DNA of 64,000 nt, from assembly GCA_900169235.1 (NCBI GenBank), contig FWCC01000041.1, positions 30,888 to 94,887 on the forward strand, read 5' to 3'. Source of the DNA: Zarea fungicola. Lineage: Eukaryota; Ascomycota; Sordariomycetes; Hypocreales; Cordycipitaceae. The translations under genes were made by a program, and so were the position numbers. This document shows positions 58,730 to 64,000 of this stretch, in pieces. The notes under the pieces are model-generated. The model was given only the letters and a program-made list of their open reading frames with translations, was not told the origin of the DNA and did not search any database. The number at the start of each line of letters is the position of its first letter. Position 1 is the first letter of the stretch.

Positions 58730-60528
58730 CTAAGCAATCCCGATCTTCTGATAAGCTTCCTCAGTCTGCTTTTCATAAATCTGCAGCATCTGCCTCCTCC
58801 TAATGCTGCCATTTTCCGTCGCCGACAGCTCCGCGTCATGCGGCAACACGATCAGTTTCCCCCTGTGGTGAATATCCTCGCGAGAGCCACCACTGATCCC
58901 TTGAAGCAGCGCACAGACGCTATCGACAAAAGCGGTCTTCTGGCTCACACCTCTGGAGGGGGGATAATGAGCGCACCAAGCGAGGGACGTTTACTACCAA
59001 ACGATTTGGTAGCTTTCACGAGCGGCGAGTCGTTCAGTGCGCTCTCGACGTGCGGACGTGCATTCTCCCCGTGGGACAGCACGATGACGTCGTCGAGGCG
59101 GCACCTGACGGTGTACAGACCAGGAGCGCTGGCGCTGCGGAGGACGTCGTCTTACACCGCAAAGGACGTGGACCAGCCGAGGATGTCGACGATAAACTTG
59201 TAGCAGAGATTCCCGATGGTGCTGTCACCGGACGCAACAGTGTCGTCGTTGCTAGGCTCGTCGGCTCGTACGGCAATATGCTGAATACGCCACGTACTTG
59301 AGCTGGGTTAGGGCGTTGAGGCCCTCTTTGTTGTTGGGAAGCCGAGACAGCGTCTCAAGCACGGAGGGCATGGTCGCAAGATGATCGGCTTCACACGCCT
59401 TGAGCCATTGTAGCCGCGCGAAGCCATTGACTGGTGTGTTTGAGCAACACATGAGAAGACAAATGACAATGCCAGTAGCCAGGGCTCGTCTAGCAAGGAA
59501 AACCCCAATGCCTTCAGATTTCTAGTTAGTTGAATAAATCAAAACCCTGCTTTTCGTCTGAAAGCCCCCCCCGGGGGTGTTAGAAACGGGTTCAACTTGG
59601 TGGAACGCAACCCAGTCACGGCGAGCGTCTCTTTTGTGAACGAGGTTTCTGTATCTTCGACGCTGCTACAGGCCAGAGTTCATCTGTGGCAGTGACAGAT
59701 TATCTTGGGTAAGCATGTCGTGCCGGAAGAATGCATGACGAATACATTGGACTTCATGTCGTCGAATTTGTCTGGCCGAGTGTATAGCGGCTCCGTGAGA
59801 TTGGTTGTGGAATTGATAGCCTCGAGGGAAGCCACAAGACCTGGACTTATGACCACTGTAATTTCTTTACCATCTTGCAACAATGGAGTCAGTGCTCGTT
59901 ATGCCAGGTCAATGGTGTTGTCGCCAACGATCAAGATGTTTGCTCCAGTCTTGTTGAGCAACGAGCCAAGAGCATGAGCCTTGCGACCGTTGGATAATAA
60001 GAGAACTTTTGTATCCTGTCAGCTAGCTATATACAGAGCATTTTATTAAGAAACCCGGCGTATTGGTCGATGAAACCTCTGGCTAGCGAACAAACATATC
60101 AAAACATCAACATCGCCTTCCAGAAGGACTGCCACTGGAGGGCTATCGACAATACCGTCATTCGAGATGCTACCCAAAGGCGAGTAAATCAGCTGGCTCG
60201 AAATAAGTTGTGAGTAAACATGCACAACCGCTGTAAGCATTGTATCTCTAAGTTCACTGAGCTCAGGTTTCAGAGTGAGTTCTGGATTTGCTGAATGCAG
60301 AAGATGTGATCTACGTTGTATTGACCATTATGGTTAACCAGTTCCATGAGGGTACGCACAATGGGCATATTGGGACATCCGCGGGTTTCCACACCGTCTG
60401 TATGATCCCAGGGGGTGATAGGTCAGGTACAAGTTGGGGAGAGTGATCCCTTTTGACGGGAATTTGAAGTCTGGGTGAACAATCACTGGCTTGAATCGCC
60501 TAGGCTTTTCTTTGCTATGCTGTATCAT
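58730..60528 (-). pseudogene. broken adenylate-forming enzyme (NRPS-like A domain)
   Basis: Fragments of an ANL-superfamily adenylation domain lie in order on the minus strand but in different frames, with stops between. From N to C: a start-like piece at 60528-60334; a piece with VAVLLEGDVDVLICLFA near 60150; a core piece ending 59680 with VFVMHSSGTTCLPKIICH (the A3 motif, its Gly changed to Cys); a piece at 59452-59252 with LETLSRLPNNKEGLNAL; a stretch near 59180-59040 whose alternate frame reads DDVIVLSHGE (A7/A8-like); and the A10-like end with SATENGSIRRRQMLQIYEK at about 58840-58760. This matches fungal NRPS-like reductases or acyl-CoA-ligase-type enzymes. No carrier or reductase domain follows, so it is also truncated. 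Its product cannot be told. Not expected to make a functional protein. Confidence 0.8.
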
Positions 60529-61616
60529 GGTTTTGTTTATAAATAATTGGCTGTTTTAAGCAGAAAGTGCAGTCCGTTGCTGTCCAAAGCTGTGCACGAA
60601 TCGCTCTGTTAATCAAGGCGCTGAATCAACTCATCGCCGTAGGCTGGAGGACTGCTCTTGTGTAGCGCAACCTTGCATATCTTGCTGGTTGCAGAGCCTG
60701 CGGGTCCTCGGCCACTCACCAACGTGCTAGGTGCATATTAGAATAGCATTACATGCCAATATTTCATTTTGAATCCACGAAAATAGCTTCATGCAGAGGT
60801 CATGGCTTACGTCTAGTCAAATTTTGGGGCTACTTTCGCCGTAATTCATATGGATATGCTGTCTGCGCACTTCGATGGTTGCATAATTGTTCGGGCAGTA
60901 ATTTTCGGGCAATATGTTTGATGTTTATTTGGGCAATATACTTGGTTGGATAAGAGAAAGATCTTCGTCTCGGACCACCGCAACAAACTGGTATACGCAC
61001 CACAAGAGAGAGCTTTCTCGCACAAGATGTCTATTAATAAGTAATATAAAAGCATGTTTCTCTTCAGTTGCTCCACAGCTCATATATTCACCTCCCAGAT
61101 TTAAATTGTTGCTCAGGTTATGATTGGGCATGTAGCTCTTGCTTTTGCGGCTGACAGCATGCGTGTACGCGTTCTCGTGATTTTGAAAGGTTTTATGTGA
61201 TCTTTTCTACCTCTCCTTGAGCTCATGTCTAAAGAGAAAGGACGTTTTCTTTCACGTCCAGTTTGTCTGTTGGTAGGATTGGCTAGGTGCTGCTCATATC
61301 CCACGGCTGCTAAACAGCAAAAAGCACAGTAAGCGAGGTTTAAACAGTTTGTCTGCCTAATGTCTCCTTAGGGAGAAACTTTGTTTGCGGTCACCATTTC
61401 ATGTATTGATGACTTCCCCTGTACTCCCTGCACAACTTGCACAACTCGCATAACTCGCATGCAGCTCAATCGTAGAATACCCCCCCGGAGAGCTCCACGC
61501 AGGTGCACAGTAGTATCTACATTTCCCTGGCCGAGGAAGAGAACTACCAAGTAATAAATTTCTGTCTTCTCTTTATTTAAATTTTCTTGAAAACTACACC
61601 GTCCCTTGTCGTCAAC
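60529..61616. other. AT-rich region between two pseudogenes
   Basis: No gene supported. The sequence is AT-rich with scattered short ORFs on both strands; it may have contained the shared promoter of the two broken genes, which point away from each other. Confidence 0.5.
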
Positions 61617-62829
61617 AATGCAAAGCGCAGATCCTCGTGTTATGGCACTGATGCGTTCCTCTGCCAAGCCAGACGGTGAGGAGCTTCAAAGCTTCTAAAA
61701 TTTTCCTTGTAAGGGTCCTAACAATTGACTTTGTTTTGGACACACTCAAAGCATGCAGTCGGTCCAAAGCGTCTCCGTAAGTCATGGAATTTGTCGCGGG
61801 CAACGCCGTCCTTCCCAGCACAAGCCCTATTGGCATGCACCAGCTGTCTCCCGATTGGAACTCTCTCCGTTTGTCTGTTGTGCCTGAGAATGCTACCGTT
61901 ATGTGTGCTCTGGATTATGTGCGGCCTGGCCACTGAAACATGGAGATCTATGCCCGCGACAGACGTTCGGCAAAGTATTGGCACAAGCGCGAGACACCTG
62001 GTTAATGGACTTCTTGGTGGGATTTGAGATGGAGTTTGTTGTCTTTAAAATAGAGCAGCTGAACAGTCCGTCCTACAGTTGCTGCATGCCATTTGGGCAC
62101 TACGCCGTTGCTGGCCTGCGAGACCCCAGTTATCAATACGTCGAGCAATGAGCCAAGTATCTCCGTTCTCAGGGTGGGTTGATTGAGAAGATACGCCCCG
62201 GAGGCCTTTGGGGACAGAATTTGCACTCGGTCGTCTGCCGCCGATGGAAGCCATCGACCAACTGATTCTCGTACAAAGCTGTCTTAAGGACACCTTTGCG
62301 CGCCACGGCTACCTCGCGACAATGGCCACGAAGCCTATCGCCGGCGACACCGTGGTCACTGAGCAGCACATGCATCTTTCATTGCATCCCGCTAGGACGG
62401 AGCATCAAGAGCCGTCCTTTTTGGCGGGCGTACTGGGTCACCTTTCCTCACTCTGCAGTTTCTGCCTGCCGCTGGACACATCGTCCTAGCGGCTAGGGCC
62501 GTACTGTACGGGCGATGCGGTCTGCTGGGGCACCGAGTCTCGCCTAGCTCCTCTTCGAATGATCAAGACGTGCCATTGGGAGTTTGGGTGCGTTGATGCA
62601 ACGGCCAACATGTATCTGACACTAGCAGCGATCCTCGGCGCTGGGCTGCTCGGTATGACGAGAATAGAGCAGCTTACTTGGCCGGATCTGGGTTATACAA
62701 TTTTGAGGATGAACCCCGTTCTCCACTGCCGAAGAAGTTGTAAACGGCGCTGGGTATCCTGGATGAGAACAACAACGGCCAGGAAGCCCCATGCTCAGTC
62801 CGATACTGCGCCACTACCTCGATATTAAG
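61617..62829 (+). pseudogene. broken glutamine-synthetase-like gene (FluG/GS type I catalytic domain)
   Basis: Pieces of a glutamine-synthetase catalytic domain are found in order on the plus strand in at least two frames with stops and frameshifts. The start piece at 61617 reads MQSADPRVMALMRSSAKPDG and stops soon after. Around 61840-61915 comes HQLSPDWNSLRLSVVPENAT, then a frame change to VGFEMEFVVF (the first Glu motif of GS) near 62015. From 62208 follow LPPMEAIDQLILVQSCLKDT and GDTVVTEQHMHLSLHP (metal/ATP region), and from 62559 HWEFGCVDATANMYLTLAAI, the RxE/Asp-Ala-Thr-Ala-Asn block near the C terminus. Frames are broken at about 61690, 61920 and 62500. Best match by memory is the fungal FluG-like/GS-I family; substrate unknown. 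Confidence 0.82.
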
Positions 62830-64000
62830 CGTTATGAACGTATACAGTTGAATGCAGTCGAGCCAGAGACCATTAGAAACCTGTTGAATAAAATATTTTA
62901 GGTAGTTGACGGGTACAATGAATGAATGGCGAGTGGACTGGTGTAAGTCAAATCGCGGAGGTCAATAGAGGAGATTTACGGTGTCATTGGCAAAAATGAC
63001 TCGTTTTCAAGATGTTTTAATGAAAACAGACAGAAGTATGAAGTATGACTTGATCCGAGTATCATAAAAAAATCTTCTGTTTGTGGGCTGCTAATGAATT
63101 ATATCTGAAGGAAAATGAGGAGAAAGATTATCCAACGACAACCTGTAGCTGGTCGAATGACACTACAGGACAAGTGAGAAAAACACATGTTTATTAACTG
63201 ATTATCCTTATTCTGCGGCTAATTTATCGTTATCAGATACTAAGAAATGGTACTTTTTGGATTCAGCGACTTTGCTTCCTTGCTCACCGAGGCTTCCGAT
63301 GGATCATCCCGCAGCGGACATGGATGCCACAAGGCGGTGGTCAGTGTCTACATCTGATGAGAGAACATCCCCATTTGATGCAGTTAACTAGACTTCTTCG
63401 TCTGGGAAAAAATTACCGATTGTGCGAGACAGAGAAAGTCTCCGCCCTTTCTGTATTGCGAGTGGTTGGCAGCTACCGCAATATGCACTACAGCTCCGGT
63501 CTATCCGCTTCCTGAGACGCGCAGTCTAACGGATAGGGACATGACAAGCCATGATACCGCAAAAAGAAGTAGTTCATGCCCATCCCATCTCATCCGTGCG
63601 TGGGAACATGGGCGCCGTTTCGCCTTGGCGCGCTACTCATCTACCCTTTGGGTTTGGGGTCGGAGGACGGCGTTTTGCAAAGTACCGACTTTCGTTTGCA
63701 AGGGGCAGCCATAGACTGTCACTGGCTGGGCAGGATCGAGCTGGTGCGGTCTTAGCCTCCTGCAGACGGCCCCAGGCGGTCTTTTAGTGGGATGACAGTG
63801 TTGTGGCGCTGATTTACTTTGGGCGGCGGGAAGCCTGATTACAGGGTGTAGGCACCCCATCTTGGTGACCTTTTATAGCGTCATCACCGGTCGCCAGTGG
63901 GCTTACACCCGAAGGGAGCATTGCCTGCAGCCTGTCAACTGTGCAATGTGGTACCAGTAGCCTCGTGTGCCTGGTAGGCTCCCAAGGGGGTGACAAAAAA
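62830..64000. other. no recognised gene, right end of window
   Basis: Possible further decayed sequence. ORFs near 63324-63787 overlap in several frames and are not recognised. A hairpin-forming inverted repeat is present at the far right and is listed separately. A gene cut by the window edge cannot be excluded. Confidence 0.45.
63844..63910. repeat. imperfect inverted repeat (hairpin)
   Basis: GGGTGTAGGC...TTGGTGACC pairs with GGTCGCCA...GCTTACACCC across about 18 bases of loop. Mismatches are mostly transitions (G/A, T/C) plus a small bulge. It could be the remnant of a transposon end or a plain hairpin. Confidence 0.5.

Overview
This window is nuclear DNA of a filamentous ascomycete, most likely a Sordariomycete and probably Hypocreales. 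The evidence is the set of conserved ascomycete housekeeping genes, short introns (mostly 45-75 nt) with GTANGT-like donors and CTAAC/CTGAC-like branch sites, proline/serine-rich extensions on regulatory proteins, and a nuclear tRNA-Pro with a short intron next to the anticodon. There are no bacterial features (operons, Shine-Dalgarno sites, CRISPR). Taxonomic placement below phylum is inference, since no search could be run.

Layout. 1-1.8 kb: no gene seen. 1.8-3.0 kb: S58/DmpA-type peptidase (+). 3.8-8.1 kb: exocyst subunit Sec3 (+). 8.7-11.8 kb: large unrecognised, probably nuclear protein (+) with a striking cluster of ACGCG elements upstream. 12.2-18.2 kb: HECT ubiquitin ligase Ufd4/TRIP12 (-). 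20.2-21.6 kb: branched-chain 2-oxoacid dehydrogenase E1 alpha (-). 22.2-22.4 kb: possible 63-aa membrane peptide (+). 22.8-23.8 kb: Coq5 (+). 24.3-26.3 kb: calcineurin-like phosphoesterase with an RGG tail (-). 28.3-30.0 kb: saccharopine reductase Lys9 (+), six exons. 31.0-34.0 kb: Zds1-like regulator (+). 34.6-35.6 kb: complex I 30-kDa subunit (-), divergent from Not4 (+, 36.0-41.3 kb). 41.8-44.2 kb: TOK-type K+ channel (-). 45.3-46.5 kb: unrecognised, possibly mitochondrial protein (+). 46.8 kb: tRNA-Pro(UGG) (-). 48.3-48.9 kb: small four-exon gene (+). 49.3-50.6 kb: PTPA phosphatase activator (-). 51.1-52.8 kb: unknown protein (+). 54.3-58.4 kb: long coiled-coil protein with about six 41-residue repeats (+). 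58.7-64 kb: decayed accessory DNA holding a broken adenylate-forming enzyme (-) and a broken glutamine-synthetase-like gene (+).

The genes are individually transcribed and do not form one pathway. Three touch mitochondria (BCKDH E1 alpha, Coq5, complex I 30 kDa) and two touch PP2A control (Zds1-like, PTPA). The most notable points are a Not4 locus that appears to encode a long protein through a 705-nt intron and a short one if that intron is retained; an inverted repeat carrying three ACGCG cores ahead of the unknown nuclear protein; the repetitive coiled-coil protein; and the decayed secondary-metabolism-like segment at the right end. Splice junctions below were derived by hand from donor/acceptor motifs and frame continuity.
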